64,000 bases of DNA from Bradyrhizobium sp. SSBR45G. Lineage in GTDB: Bacteria > Pseudomonadota > Alphaproteobacteria > Rhizobiales > Xanthobacteraceae. Every line of letters starts with the position of its first letter. The first letter of the stretch is position 1. The notes under the pieces are model-generated. The model was not told the DNA's origin, searched no databases, and saw nothing but the letters and a program-made list of their open reading frames with translations. A program made the translations under genes and the position numbers. Below, one piece after another: positions 16,962 through 25,726 of the stretch. The stretch is from NCBI RefSeq assembly GCF_030159255.1, contig NZ_BSCT01000032.1, positions 39,518-103,517 on the forward strand, given 5' to 3'.

Positions 16962-17786
16962 TCAGAACGGGCTGCGCTTGAGCCCGGGCACCAGCGCGGC
17001 CAGCCTGTCCTTGATCCAGGGCGCCGGCGGCAGCCGGCCCGTGGGCATCTCGACCGCGGTCGCAGGCTTCCGATTCACGGCCAAGGTCAGCGTCGCGAGA
17101 TAGCGCTCACGTTCCTCCTTGATCGCGCAATAGGCGCGATGGTCGGGATCTGCGTCGGTGGCGACGCGGTCGTTGGCATTGATGACGAGCCGCTGCTTCG
17201 GCCGTCCGGTGTAGTCCGGCACGTTGCTGTAGATGAATTCGTTCAGCGCCTCGGGGAAGAAGGTCTGCCCGGTCAGCACGGTCGCCTCGTCAAGGAACAC
17301 CCTGAAATGGATGTGGGTCGCGCGCCCCGCGTACCAGCCCGGATAGATCGTGTTGAAGCCGGCCCAGCCCGCGGCATCCGCCATCTGGGTGCCGCGCAAA
17401 AACGTCTTGCCGCTCTGGTCGACCTTGTGATTGTCGCTCTGGCCCGGATAGCCCGAATAGATGCCGCGGGCGTCGCAGTGCCAGACATCCACCCGCGCGC
17501 CGGGAATCGGCGTGCATGCGCCGGCCTCGATCACGCGCAGTCGGAACGCCAGCGGCACGCCCGGCCGGCCCTCGGCGATGTCGCCGCGCACCAGCTTGGG
17601 ATCGAAATAATAAGGTCCGGATTCGGATTGCGGCGTCAGGATGCAGGCGTCGTCGGCACCGGCCGATGACGCTGATGTCTCGGATGCGGCGCGCGCCGGC
17701 GGCGCCAGCAGCGCAGCGCTGGCCGAGAGCAGGCCGAGAACCCCACGACGTGTTGCGATGGTCAGAGCAGCCTCCCGCAGTCGCAT
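16962..17786 (-). CDS. Exported (Tat-type) intradiol ring-cleavage dioxygenase
   Basis: A 274-residue protein in the extracellular branch of Fe(III) intradiol dioxygenases. The N-terminus 'TRRGVLGLLSASAALL' is a twin-arginine-like signal ending near 'PPARA'. Candidate iron ligands are Tyr in 'GIYSGYPG', Tyr in 'IYPGWYAGR' and His in 'THIHFRVF'. Known relatives open catechol-type rings, but periplasmic members often have untested substrates such as protein-bound or plant-derived phenolics. Its stop abuts the MFS stop with no gap. No other aromatic-degradation gene is visible nearby. Confidence 0.88.
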   Translation of the reverse strand: MRLREAALTIATRRGVLGLLSASAALLAPPARAASETSASSAGADDACILTPQSESGPYYFDPKLVRGDIAEGRPGVPLAFRLRVIEAGACTPIPGARVDVWHCDARGIYSGYPGQSDNHKVDQSGKTFLRGTQMADAAGWAGFNTIYPGWYAGRATHIHFRVFLDEATVLTGQTFFPEALNEFIYSNVPDYTGRPKQRLVINANDRVATDADPDHRAYCAIKEERERYLATLTLAVNRKPATAVEMPTGRLPPAPWIKDRLAALVPGLKRSPF

Positions 17787-17858
17787 GCCATCGAAGCAAT
17801 CGAGCAGCCGGGAATGGCAACAATCAGACGCCGGGTGGCGGCGCGGCGCAGAGGCCGC

Positions 17859-18683
17859 TCACACCTGCGTCAGCGGCTTCTCGCCATGTCGCTCCGACAG
17901 CGTGAAGATCTCGACGCCGTCATTGGTGACGCCGACCGAATGCTCGAACTGCGCCGACAGCGAGCGGTCGCGCGTCACGGCGGTCCAGCCGTCGGACAGG
18001 ATCTTCACATGCGGCTTGCCGAGATTGATCATCGGCTCGATCGTGAAGAACATGCCGGGCTTCAGCAGCACGCCTTCGCCGGGACGGCCGACATGGATGA
18101 TGTTCGGCTCGTCGTGGAACAGCCGGCCGAGGCCGTGGCCGCAGAAGTCGCGCACCACGCTCATGCCCTGCGGCTCGACGAAGCTCTGGATGGCGTGGCC
18201 GATATCCCCCGTGGTGGCACCGGGCTTTACCGCGGCGATGCCGCGCATCATCGATTCATAGGTCACCTCGATCAGCCGCTCCGCCTTGCGCGAGATCGGG
18301 CCGATCGCATACATGCGGCTCGAATCGCCGTACCAGCCGTCGACGATGAAGGTGACGTCGACATTGATGACGTCGCCTTCCTTCAGCGGCCGGTCGTTCG
18401 GCATGCCGTGGCAGACCACGTGGTTGATCGAGGTGCAGGTCGAGTAGCGGTAGCCGCGATACATCAGCGTCGCCGGATAGGCGCCGTGGCTGAAGGCGAA
18501 GTCGCGCACGACATCGTCGATTCGCGAGGTGGGCACGCCCGGCTTGACGATGTCGGTGAGCGCATCGAGGCACTTCGACACCAGCGCCCCGGCCTTGCGC
18601 ATGCCGGCAAAGCCGCTCGCGCCATGCAGCTTGATCTGGCCGTTCTTGCGCGCAGCGGTGTCGGTCGCTTCGATATAGCTCAT
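17859..18683 (-). CDS. map: Methionine aminopeptidase type I
   Basis: A cytoplasmic metallopeptidase that removes the initiator Met from new proteins, 274 residues. The conserved map pattern is clear: 'CTSINHVVCHGMPNDRPL', metal-ligand aspartates in 'INVDVTFIVDGWYGDSSRM', His in 'DFCGHGLGRLFH', and glutamates in 'FFTIEPMI' and 'QFEHSVGVT'. The start is ATG. In relatives it commonly precedes radC; here other genes are placed between them. Housekeeping function, no anomalies. Confidence 0.96.
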   Translation of the reverse strand: MSYIEATDTAARKNGQIKLHGASGFAGMRKAGALVSKCLDALTDIVKPGVPTSRIDDVVRDFAFSHGAYPATLMYRGYRYSTCTSINHVVCHGMPNDRPLKEGDVINVDVTFIVDGWYGDSSRMYAIGPISRKAERLIEVTYESMMRGIAAVKPGATTGDIGHAIQSFVEPQGMSVVRDFCGHGLGRLFHDEPNIIHVGRPGEGVLLKPGMFFTIEPMINLGKPHVKILSDGWTAVTRDRSLSAQFEHSVGVTNDGVEIFTLSERHGEKPLTQV

Positions 18684-19114
18684 GGGCCTGTTTCGTTCTC
18701 GAAAATGTCGTGGGGTGATCGCCTAATTTAATGATCGTGCGCGCCGGTGCAAGCCGGGTCTGCACGGCAGTGCGAAGATGGTCCCGGCGGGGCCGGTTCC
18801 GCCAGGAATCTGCGAACGTTTCGGGTTGTGTTGCGACACACCTTGTAGGTGCATTTGCAAGTCCATGGTTCGTTGGTGAGGAGACCGCGCAGATGTACGA
18901 ACAAGGCAGTATCATACCGGTTTTTGCCGGGGATCTGCGACGAAGCGCCCGGCAGGGCCGACCACGTTCTCGTCATGATTGCAGGGCAGATTTCGCCCAA
19001 AGGTTGTTCAATTCCCAGCATCATTTCATCTGCAATCCACCCAGTCTCTGCCAGGGCGAATCTTGAGCACGTCCTGCAGGACCGCTGCAGCCATTTTGCA
19101 ATTGGGAGTTTCCA
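18684..19114. other. Intergenic region between map and the LuxR regulator
   Basis: This 431-base gap carries the divergent promoters of map and the LuxR-type gene. One short frame (18893-19066, 57 codons, GAGGAG upstream) has no recognisable content and is probably not a gene. No riboswitch or RNA gene was recognised. Confidence 0.5.
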
Positions 19115-19840
19115 ATGTCGCGACGCGCCGTCGAGTTCGACATGCTACCGGTTCCTTCCGTTGCGGCCGACATGGCCGACATGGTCACGGGCAAGACTCG
19201 CATCGTCATCGTCAGCGAGACCCGCTTCTTTCGCGAGGCTCTCGGCGCGCGGCTCGGACAGAACGACCGTCTCGAGGTGATCGACACGGTCGATCACTTC
19301 GGAGCCCTCAGACTGATCGCGTCGAGCCGCCCGGATCTGGTGCTGCTCGACGTCGGCGAATGGCACGGTCTGGACCGTGCCACCACGCTGCTCCGCGAGC
19401 AGCCGGATCTGGAGATCCTCGCCATCGGCGTCCCTGAGATCGCCGCTCCGGCGTTGTGCGCGATCGGCCGCGGCATCGCCGGCTGCGTGCCGCGCGACGG
19501 CTCGATCGACGATGTCATCGCCCAGGTCGACCGGCTGACGGCGGGAGGCCGCAGCGAGCAGATCCCGAGCGAGCAGATCTCCATCGTGGCCGGGCTCGAG
19601 GAGCCGCCCGGTCGCATTGAGCCTGTACCTGCGGCAAGGTCGCGGCTCGGCGAACTGACACCGCGCGAATGCGAGATCCTGCAGATGATCGAGGTGGGAT
19701 TGTCCAACAAGGAGATCGCGCGGACGCTCCGGATCGAGGTCGGCACGGTCAAGAACCACGTGCACAACATCCTCGAGAAGCTCAACGTGCGGCGGCGCAA
19801 CCAGGCGGCTCATCGTCTGCGGGCGTATCATCAGCGCTGA
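19115..19840 (+). CDS. LuxR/NarL-type regulator with degenerate receiver domain
   Basis: A 241-residue DNA-binding regulator. The C-terminal HTH is canonical: 'LTPRECEILQMIEVGLSNKE' and 'VGTVKNHVHNILEKL'. The N-terminal domain has the receiver fold, but the paired acidic residues are replaced ('IVIVSETRFFRE' where VDDH-like residues are expected). The phosphoacceptor Asp remains ('LVLLDVGEW'), while the conserved Lys is Arg ('GCVPRDGS'). Phosphorylation is therefore doubtful and it may work without a kinase. GGGAG lies about eight bases before the ATG. No histidine kinase adjoins it. Confidence 0.88.
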   Translation: MSRRAVEFDMLPVPSVAADMADMVTGKTRIVIVSETRFFREALGARLGQNDRLEVIDTVDHFGALRLIASSRPDLVLLDVGEWHGLDRATTLLREQPDLEILAIGVPEIAAPALCAIGRGIAGCVPRDGSIDDVIAQVDRLTAGGRSEQIPSEQISIVAGLEEPPGRIEPVPAARSRLGELTPRECEILQMIEVGLSNKEIARTLRIEVGTVKNHVHNILEKLNVRRRNQAAHRLRAYHQR

Positions 19841-19982
19841 AGCCGGGACCCCGTCCGCTCATCAGTCCGTTTTGCAATCACCGCCTGCCGGGTGGACGCG
19901 GCTGCGCTGCGCGGCCGGCGCCGGAACGGCTTCCGCCGGCGTTGCCGCCGGCGGATCGTCATGTCCGTAACAGCCGCGATCG

Positions 19983-21806
19983 TCAGACCAGTCCCGCGTT
20001 GCGCATCTGCAGGAAGCTCTGCAGCAGCGCCGGATGGATCATCTGAGGCTGCAGATAGGCATTGGCGAACGGCGAGCCCTGGTACGGCACGCCGAAGTTC
20101 ATATTGCCGCCGAGCGGAGGCGCGGTCGACGCGGTGGCCATGTTGCCGCTCTGGGACGCGGCGCCGAGGCCGGCCACGCGCTGCAGATCCGGCACGCCGA
20201 CGCCCTCGCGGGTGGGGTCGCCGAGATAGCGGACGCCGGCGCTGGCGAGCAGCTGATACAGCTGCGACACGCGCTGCTCGTTGCGGCCCTTCGCGGTGTC
20301 ACGGAACACCGGATGATGCGCGAGCAGCAGCGCGCCCATGCCGGTGATGTGCGGCGTCGCCATCGAGGTGCCGTCCCAGGCGGCATAGCCGCCGCCGGGC
20401 ACGGTGGAGACGATGGCCACGCCCGGACCCGCGACGGCAACCTGCGGTCCGAAGCAGGTGAAGCGCGGCGAGAACATCGCGCCGGCGACCAAATTGGGCA
20501 CGACGGTGCGGGCATGATAGCTGTCGTCGGGAAACTCGCCGAGCTTGCCGATCGCCGACACCGTCAGCACCGATGGCTGATTGCCGGGGAACTGAACCGG
20601 ACCGCTGGCATTGCCCGCCGCCACGATGCAGGCCACGCCGTTCTGCCGCGCCTCGATCAGCTTGTGCGCGACGAGCTCGGAGGCCTCGCTGCTGCCGAGG
20701 CTCATGTTGACGACGTCGATGCCGCGCGCGATGCACTGGTCGAGCGCGTCGATCAGGTCGCTGAAGCGGCCGCCCGGGAACACTTTCAGGGCGTGCACCT
20801 CGGCCATCGGTGCGAAGCCGCGCACCGCCTTCAATTGACCGGACGTGGCTGCGGTGATGATGCCGGCACAGTGTGTGCCGTGAGACATCGTGTCTCTGGT
20901 CCAGCTCGCCGCATCCTTGTTGTTGGTGAAGTCCATGCCGCGGGTGACGTGGGTCAGCTGCGGATGGCCGCTGTCGCAACCGGAATCGATGATGCCGACC
21001 TTGACGCCCTGTCCGGTCAGCGACGGATCGAGCTGGTCGAGCTTCATCAGCTGCTGACCCCAGCCGACATAGGGCGCCTGCGGAAAGCCCTGGAATGTGG
21101 AAGAGAACGGCTGCAGCTGCAGCGTGTTCATGCCGTCGGACAGCGCCGGGCGCTCGAACATGCGGTCCCAGTAGTTCGCAGCCGGCTTGACGTAGATCGC
21201 CTGGATCGTCTCCAGCGGCCCGCCGAACACGGTGACCGTGACCTCGCCCTTGTCGTCGGTCGTGCCCTGGCCGGGGAAGCCGAGCCCATAGACGTAGACC
21301 GTCGTCCTCGGCAGCGGCTGGCCGCCGGTGCCGACGACGCGCAGCCGCACGTCGATGCCGATGCCTGGCGTCATCGTCATGGCGCTGTTGAAGGCCATCG
21401 ACAGATCATCGGCGTGACGCAGCAGCGCATCGTGCTCGACGATGACGTTGGGCGGCGCGCTGGCCCGCAAGGCGGCGCCGCGCGCCGCATCCATCTCGGC
21501 CACCACGATCTCGGGCATGCCGCCGCCGCCACCGCCGGCCGACAGCGCGCCGAAGCCGCTTGGCCTGACCTGCTTGATGATCTGGACGTCCGGCATGTTG
21601 TTCAGGGTCGTCGCGATCGCGTCGGCCGCCATCGGCTGCACGCCGGGCATCGGGCGCGTCGCGACCAGGAAGCGTGACCGTCTCGCCTTCACCGTGGGCT
21701 CCACGGTCGGCGAAGCCGCATCGGTCTTGTTCGGTGCCGCATTGCTGCGGCCGTTCGGGCCCTTACCCTGGCCCGCGGAATTGTCGCTCGCATTGTTGTC
21801 GGCCAT
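19983..21806 (-). CDS. S8 subtilisin-like serine peptidase without signal peptide
   Basis: A 607-residue subtilase with an intact triad: Asp in 'VGIIDSGCDSGHPQL', His in 'SHGTHCAGII' and Ser in 'GTSMATPHITGMG'. The N-terminus (to ~55) is hydrophilic, rich in Asn/Ala/Pro, and has no signal peptide or membrane segment. A propeptide-like stretch ('PEIVVAEMDAARGAALRASA') and an extra beta domain precede the catalytic core. The ATG at 21806 with AAGGAG nine bases upstream is preferred to an earlier codon at 21851. It is the last of three co-directional genes, after an I9-like protein and a repeat protein, so it may process or be controlled by them. Confidence 0.9.
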   Translation of the reverse strand: MADNNASDNSAGQGKGPNGRSNAAPNKTDAASPTVEPTVKARRSRFLVATRPMPGVQPMAADAIATTLNNMPDVQIIKQVRPSGFGALSAGGGGGGMPEIVVAEMDAARGAALRASAPPNVIVEHDALLRHADDLSMAFNSAMTMTPGIGIDVRLRVVGTGGQPLPRTTVYVYGLGFPGQGTTDDKGEVTVTVFGGPLETIQAIYVKPAANYWDRMFERPALSDGMNTLQLQPFSSTFQGFPQAPYVGWGQQLMKLDQLDPSLTGQGVKVGIIDSGCDSGHPQLTHVTRGMDFTNNKDAASWTRDTMSHGTHCAGIITAATSGQLKAVRGFAPMAEVHALKVFPGGRFSDLIDALDQCIARGIDVVNMSLGSSEASELVAHKLIEARQNGVACIVAAGNASGPVQFPGNQPSVLTVSAIGKLGEFPDDSYHARTVVPNLVAGAMFSPRFTCFGPQVAVAGPGVAIVSTVPGGGYAAWDGTSMATPHITGMGALLLAHHPVFRDTAKGRNEQRVSQLYQLLASAGVRYLGDPTREGVGVPDLQRVAGLGAASQSGNMATASTAPPLGGNMNFGVPYQGSPFANAYLQPQMIHPALLQSFLQMRNAGLV

Positions 21807-21863
21807 AGCGTCTCTCTCCTTGGATCTCTGTCGCTTGTTGGATCGGCGCATGGCGTTGACCGG

Positions 21864-22121
21864 TCAGAACGGACTGAGCTTGGCGTTCCGCTCGATGATC
21901 AGCGCCGTGCCGAAGCGTGATTTGAGGTGTTCGGCGTCTTGCGGTGTCAGGTTCACGACGAGGTGCGGCTGGTCCGGACGCCCGCCTCTTGCGACGATCG
22001 CGGCGCCGGAGATGTCCTTCAGCGCGTCTTCGAACGCGGTGAGGTGGGAGGTGTCGGACGTACTACGTCCCGCGACGATGAACTCATCGCTCGATCCGTC
22101 CTTGGCAAAGCTGTCGGTCAT
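21864..22121 (-). CDS. Small protein resembling a free-standing subtilisin propeptide (I9-like)
   Basis: An 85-residue soluble protein. Its layout matches the I9 propeptide fold: an opening strand 'DEFIVAGR', a helix, then 'PHLVVNLTPQDAEHLKSRFG' and a closing strand 'ALIIERNAKLSPF'. I9 domains fold and inhibit subtilases; free-standing versions act as inhibitors or chaperones. GAGG precedes the ATG; an in-frame GTG at 22136 is less likely. It lies 57 bases upstream of the S8 peptidase gene on the same strand, which supports a partner role. Homology is judged by pattern only. Confidence 0.65.
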   Translation of the reverse strand: MTDSFAKDGSSDEFIVAGRSTSDTSHLTAFEDALKDISGAAIVARGGRPDQPHLVVNLTPQDAEHLKSRFGTALIIERNAKLSPF

Positions 22122-22224
22122 GATGGTCGTCCTCACTGTCTGGATGTCTCCCCCGGGCGACTATCGAGCCGCCCAGGGGAAACTTGCAACGTCTGAGTGC
22201 AGCCTCACGCCGGCTTGCGCGGGC

Positions 22225-24144
22225 TCAGTGGTAGGTCACGCCCTGGTAGGGATAGACCGGCACGTTGGCCCAGCCGTTCTGGGCCCAGCCGTTCTGCGCA
22301 TACTGCGGACCAGCATCGAACGGCAGGATCGAGCCGAGGATTCCACCCGCGGTGCTGCCGATGGTGTGGCCGAGGTTGCGATTGCCGAGCGCCTTGCCGA
22401 CGAAGCCTCCGCCGAGACCGCCGAGCGTGCTGCCGAGGAAGCCGCCGAGAATGCCCTGCGGGGCGAACTCGGGTGCTGCGTCGAACGGCAGGAATTGCTG
22501 CCCGGGGTGGCCCAGCACGCTTCCAAAGCCGGGACGGCTACCCGGAATGCCCCAGCAGTTGGTGATGGGCAGCGAGGTATGGCCGGGCAAATTGCCGAAG
22601 AAGCCCTGTGGGGCGAACTCCGGCGCCGCCTCGAACGGCAGGAAGCGCTGGGCGAGCTGACCGGCGTATCCGCCGATCTGATTGCCGAGGCCCTGATGGC
22701 CGAACGCTCCGCCGATCGCGCCGCCGAGCGGCGCGCCGACCTGTCCGAGCAGGTTGCCGAAGAAGCCTTGCGGCGCAAACTGCGGCGCGGCTTCGAACGG
22801 CAGGAAGCGCTGGGCGAGTTGGCCGGCGACGCCACCGATGGTGTTGCCGAGGCCCTGGTTGCCGAAGGCGTGGCCGATAGCGCCGCCGAGCGGTGCACCG
22901 ACCTGGCCGAGCAGGTTGCCGAAGAAGCCCTGTGGGGCGAACTGCGGCGCGGCCTCGAACGGCAGGAAGCGCTGGGCGAGCTGGCCGGCGAGTCCGCCGA
23001 CGGTCTGGCCGAGACCCTGATTGCCGAAGTAGTTGCCGATCACGCCACCGGCCGGCGCACCGATCTGGCCGAGGAAGTTGCCGATCGCGCCCTGCGGCAC
23101 GAACTGCGGGGCCGCCTCGAACGGCAGGAAGCGCTGGGCGAGCTGGCCGGCGTATCCGCCGATGGTGTTGCCGAGTCCCTGATGACCGAACGCGCCACCG
23201 ATAGCGCCGCCGAGCGGAGCACCGACCTGGCCGAGCAAATTGCCGAAGAAGCCCTGCGGCGCAAACTGCGGGGCAGCCTCGAACGGCAGGAAGCGCTGGG
23301 CGAGCTGGCCGGCGACGCCGCCGACGGTGTTGCCGAGACCCCGATGCCCGAACGCGCCACCGATGGCGCCGCCGAGCGGTGCGCCGACCTGGCCGAGCAG
23401 GTTGCCGAAGAAGCCCTGCGGGGCGAATTCCGGAGCCGCCTCGAACGGCAGGAAGCGCTGGGCGAGCTGCCCGGCGATGCCGCCGATCTGATTGCCGAGA
23501 CCCTGGTTGCCGAACGCTCCGCCGATGGCGCCACCGAGCGGCGCGCCGACCTGTCCGAGCAGATTGCCGAAGAAGCCCTGGGGCGCGAACTGCGGCGCGG
23601 CCTCGAACGGCAGGAAGCGCTGGGCGAGCTGCCCGGCGATGCCGCCAATCTGGTTGCCGAGACCCTGGTTGCCGAACGCGCCGCCGATGGCGCCACCGAG
23701 CGGCGCGCCGACCTGTCCGAGCAGATTGCCGAAGAAGCCCTGGGGCGCGAACTGCGGCGCGGCCTCGAACGGCAGGAAGCGCTGGGCGAGCTGACCGGCG
23801 ACGCCGCCGATCTGGTTGCCGAGGCCCTGATGGCCGAACGCACCGCCGATGGCGCCGCCGAGCGGGGCACCGACCTGGCCGAGCAGGTTACCGAAGAAGC
23901 CCTGCGGGGCGAACTGCGGCGCCGCCTCGAACGGCAGGAAGCGCTGCGCGAGCTGACCGGCGTATCCGCCGATGGTGTTGCCGAGTCCCTGATTGCCGAA
24001 CGCGCCACCGATGACGCCGCCGAGCGGCGCGCCGTACTGGCCGAGCAGATTGCCGACAAAGCCCTGCGGTGCCAGCTGCTGCGCAGCAAGCAGACCATAA
24101 GGCATCGTGGTCTGTAGCGCACCATTCACTTGTTGTCCGTCCAT
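22225..24144 (-). CDS. Tandem-repeat glycine-zipper protein, eleven ~54-residue units
   Basis: A 639-residue protein made almost wholly of repeats. The unit opens 'FAPQGFFGNLLGQVGAPLGG', continues with a glycine zipper ('AIGGAFGHQGLGNTIGG') and closes 'AGQLAQRFLPFEAAPQ'. Nine units are nearly identical; the tenth is damaged ('FFGNLPGHTSLPITNCWG') and the eleventh is diverged, followed by a Tyr/Trp tail 'YPYQGVTYH'. There is no signal peptide. The ATG has AGGAGGA just upstream, and this supports this strand over the long open antisense frame. It heads a cluster with the I9-like protein and the S8 peptidase. It could be a structural or aggregating protein, or a polyprotein cut between units; neither is shown. 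Confidence 0.75.
   Translation of the reverse strand: MDGQQVNGALQTTMPYGLLAAQQLAPQGFVGNLLGQYGAPLGGVIGGAFGNQGLGNTIGGYAGQLAQRFLPFEAAPQFAPQGFFGNLLGQVGAPLGGAIGGAFGHQGLGNQIGGVAGQLAQRFLPFEAAPQFAPQGFFGNLLGQVGAPLGGAIGGAFGNQGLGNQIGGIAGQLAQRFLPFEAAPQFAPQGFFGNLLGQVGAPLGGAIGGAFGNQGLGNQIGGIAGQLAQRFLPFEAAPEFAPQGFFGNLLGQVGAPLGGAIGGAFGHRGLGNTVGGVAGQLAQRFLPFEAAPQFAPQGFFGNLLGQVGAPLGGAIGGAFGHQGLGNTIGGYAGQLAQRFLPFEAAPQFVPQGAIGNFLGQIGAPAGGVIGNYFGNQGLGQTVGGLAGQLAQRFLPFEAAPQFAPQGFFGNLLGQVGAPLGGAIGHAFGNQGLGNTIGGVAGQLAQRFLPFEAAPQFAPQGFFGNLLGQVGAPLGGAIGGAFGHQGLGNQIGGYAGQLAQRFLPFEAAPEFAPQGFFGNLPGHTSLPITNCWGIPGSRPGFGSVLGHPGQQFLPFDAAPEFAPQGILGGFLGSTLGGLGGGFVGKALGNRNLGHTIGSTAGGILGSILPFDAGPQYAQNGWAQNGWANVPVYPYQGVTYH
22477..24096 (-). 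repeat. 162-base tandem repeat array
   Basis: About ten coding copies of a 162-base unit (54 codons) lie inside the glycine-zipper gene, with an eleventh diverged copy extending towards 22270. Because the period is a multiple of three, other frames also stay open, including a long plus-strand frame. Copies differ by scattered substitutions and the copy nearest 22,560 is damaged. Boundaries are approximate. Confidence 0.85.
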
Positions 24145-24409
24145 GGTCTTCCTCCTCGGTCGCACATCGATTCAAATTGCTTGCGATCGCGATCCGTCGC
24201 GCGACAACGACGGGATCGCTGAGCACGCCGACGATAGAAAGGGCAGGACAGGCGGTGAATGGACCATGAGGTACACGCGGGGGCACAGGACCCTCACGTC
24301 GATACCGCGCGAACGGAGCGGGCGCGTGTGCACCTTCACTCTCGCGTGAACTATGAACTACTTCACATTTGCTGGGTCATGCGTCGATGCGACGCATGGT
24401 TCGCGCGGA

Positions 24410-25726
24410 TCAGGTCGGCACTTCGACCGTGGTCTCCACCGGCAGTGCGCCGCCGCGCACGCGCAGCTCGCGCACCGGATAGGGCACGCGGATGCCTTCG
24501 CGCTTGAAGGCCTCCCACAGCGCCAGCATCACCTCGCTCTTGACGCTGTCCATGTAGCTGGGGTCGGCGATCCATGTCGTCAGCGAGAATTTCATGCCGG
24601 CCTCGGTGAACTCGGTCAGCAGGCAGTTCGGCGCCTTGGATTTCAGCGTGCGCGGCGTCTCGTTGGCGATGTCGATCGCGAGCTTGCAGACGACGCGCGG
24701 ATCGGCGTCGTAGTTGGTGCCGAAATTGACCTTCACGAGCGTGTTCTTGTCGGTGTAGGTCCAGTTCGTCACCTTCTGCGTAACGAGGTCCTCGTTCGGG
24801 ATCAAGAACTCGCGGCCGTCGCCGGCGGCGACCGAGATGTAGCGCGTGTTCATCGCGCTGATGCGTCCCGAGCTGTCGCCGATGGTGACGAGATCGCCCG
24901 GCTTCACCGATTTGTCGGCGAGCAGGATGATGCCGGCGACGAAATTGGCGACGATGCGCTGCAGGCCGAGACCGATACCGACGCCGGCGGCGCCGGAGAA
25001 TATGGCGAGCGCCGACAAGTTGATGCCGACGGCGCTGATCGCGATCGCAACGCCGAGGATCATCAGGCCCATGCGGACCATCTTGATCAGCAGCACCTGG
25101 ATCGACGGTGTCAGGTCGGTCGAGCGGGTGATCCGGCTCTCGACGAAATTGCTGGCGATGTTGGTGAGCCAGAGCACGCCGAGCAGCAGCACGCCGAGCT
25201 TGATGACCAGGAGCGGCGTCAGCCTGAGGCCGCCGAGCACGACGGACACGGAGTCGAGCGCGTCGACCACGTTGTCGAGCTGGCCGATGATGCTGAGCGC
25301 CGCCACCAGCCAGGCCGAGATCGACACGATCTGCACGATGAAGGTGCTGCGGATCACCGAGGTGATCAGCCGGATGACGAGCCAGGCCAGCGCCAGCTTG
25401 AGCGCGACCGCGAGCAGATAGGAGCGGCTCGGCCAGGTCCACAGCACCATGCCGGTGCGTGCGATCCGCATCAGGATCACGAACACGACCGTCGTCACGC
25501 TCTCCAGCAGCACCCGCAGCAGCTGCCGCAGCGGGCCGGGCCAGCCCATCGCCAGCGAGGTCACGTCGATGCGCGAACGCACTGCAGCGCTCGCCGCGAA
25601 GGCGATGCCAGCGCCACTCAGCACCAGTCCGAGCTGAAGGTAGAACCAGGGCGAAGTGACCTCGGCGCCGATCGAGCGGGCCACGGTCTGGAGGAAATCG
25701 AGAACGTCCTTTAAATCGAAGTCCAT
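24410..25726 (-). CDS. MscS-family mechanosensitive channel
   Basis: A 438-residue inner-membrane protein with several hydrophobic segments followed by the MscS core. The pore helix pattern is 'AIFSGAAGVGIGLGLQRIVA', then 'NFVAGIILLADKSVKPGDLV' and the beta domain with 'FLIPNEDLVTQKVTNWTY', which is the most conserved part of MscS. MscS channels open under membrane tension and release solutes during hypo-osmotic shock. It is divergent from the K+/H+ antiporter at 25936 across about 210 bases, grouping two osmotic functions. Confidence 0.92.
   Translation of the reverse strand: MDFDLKDVLDFLQTVARSIGAEVTSPWFYLQLGLVLSGAGIAFAASAAVRSRIDVTSLAMGWPGPLRQLLRVLLESVTTVVFVILMRIARTGMVLWTWPSRSYLLAVALKLALAWLVIRLITSVIRSTFIVQIVSISAWLVAALSIIGQLDNVVDALDSVSVVLGGLRLTPLLVIKLGVLLLGVLWLTNIASNFVESRITRSTDLTPSIQVLLIKMVRMGLMILGVAIAISAVGINLSALAIFSGAAGVGIGLGLQRIVANFVAGIILLADKSVKPGDLVTIGDSSGRISAMNTRYISVAAGDGREFLIPNEDLVTQKVTNWTYTDKNTLVKVNFGTNYDADPRVVCKLAIDIANETPRTLKSKAPNCLLTEFTEAGMKFSLTTWIADPSYMDSVKSEVMLALWEAFKREGIRVPYPVRELRVRGGALPVETTVEVPT

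Noticed and set aside
21442..24117. Long plus-strand frame of ~890 codons antisense to the repeat protein, itself repetitive
   Set aside because: The 162-base period keeps all frames free of new stops. This frame has no ribosome site, begins inside the peptidase antisense, and the minus strand has a strong start.
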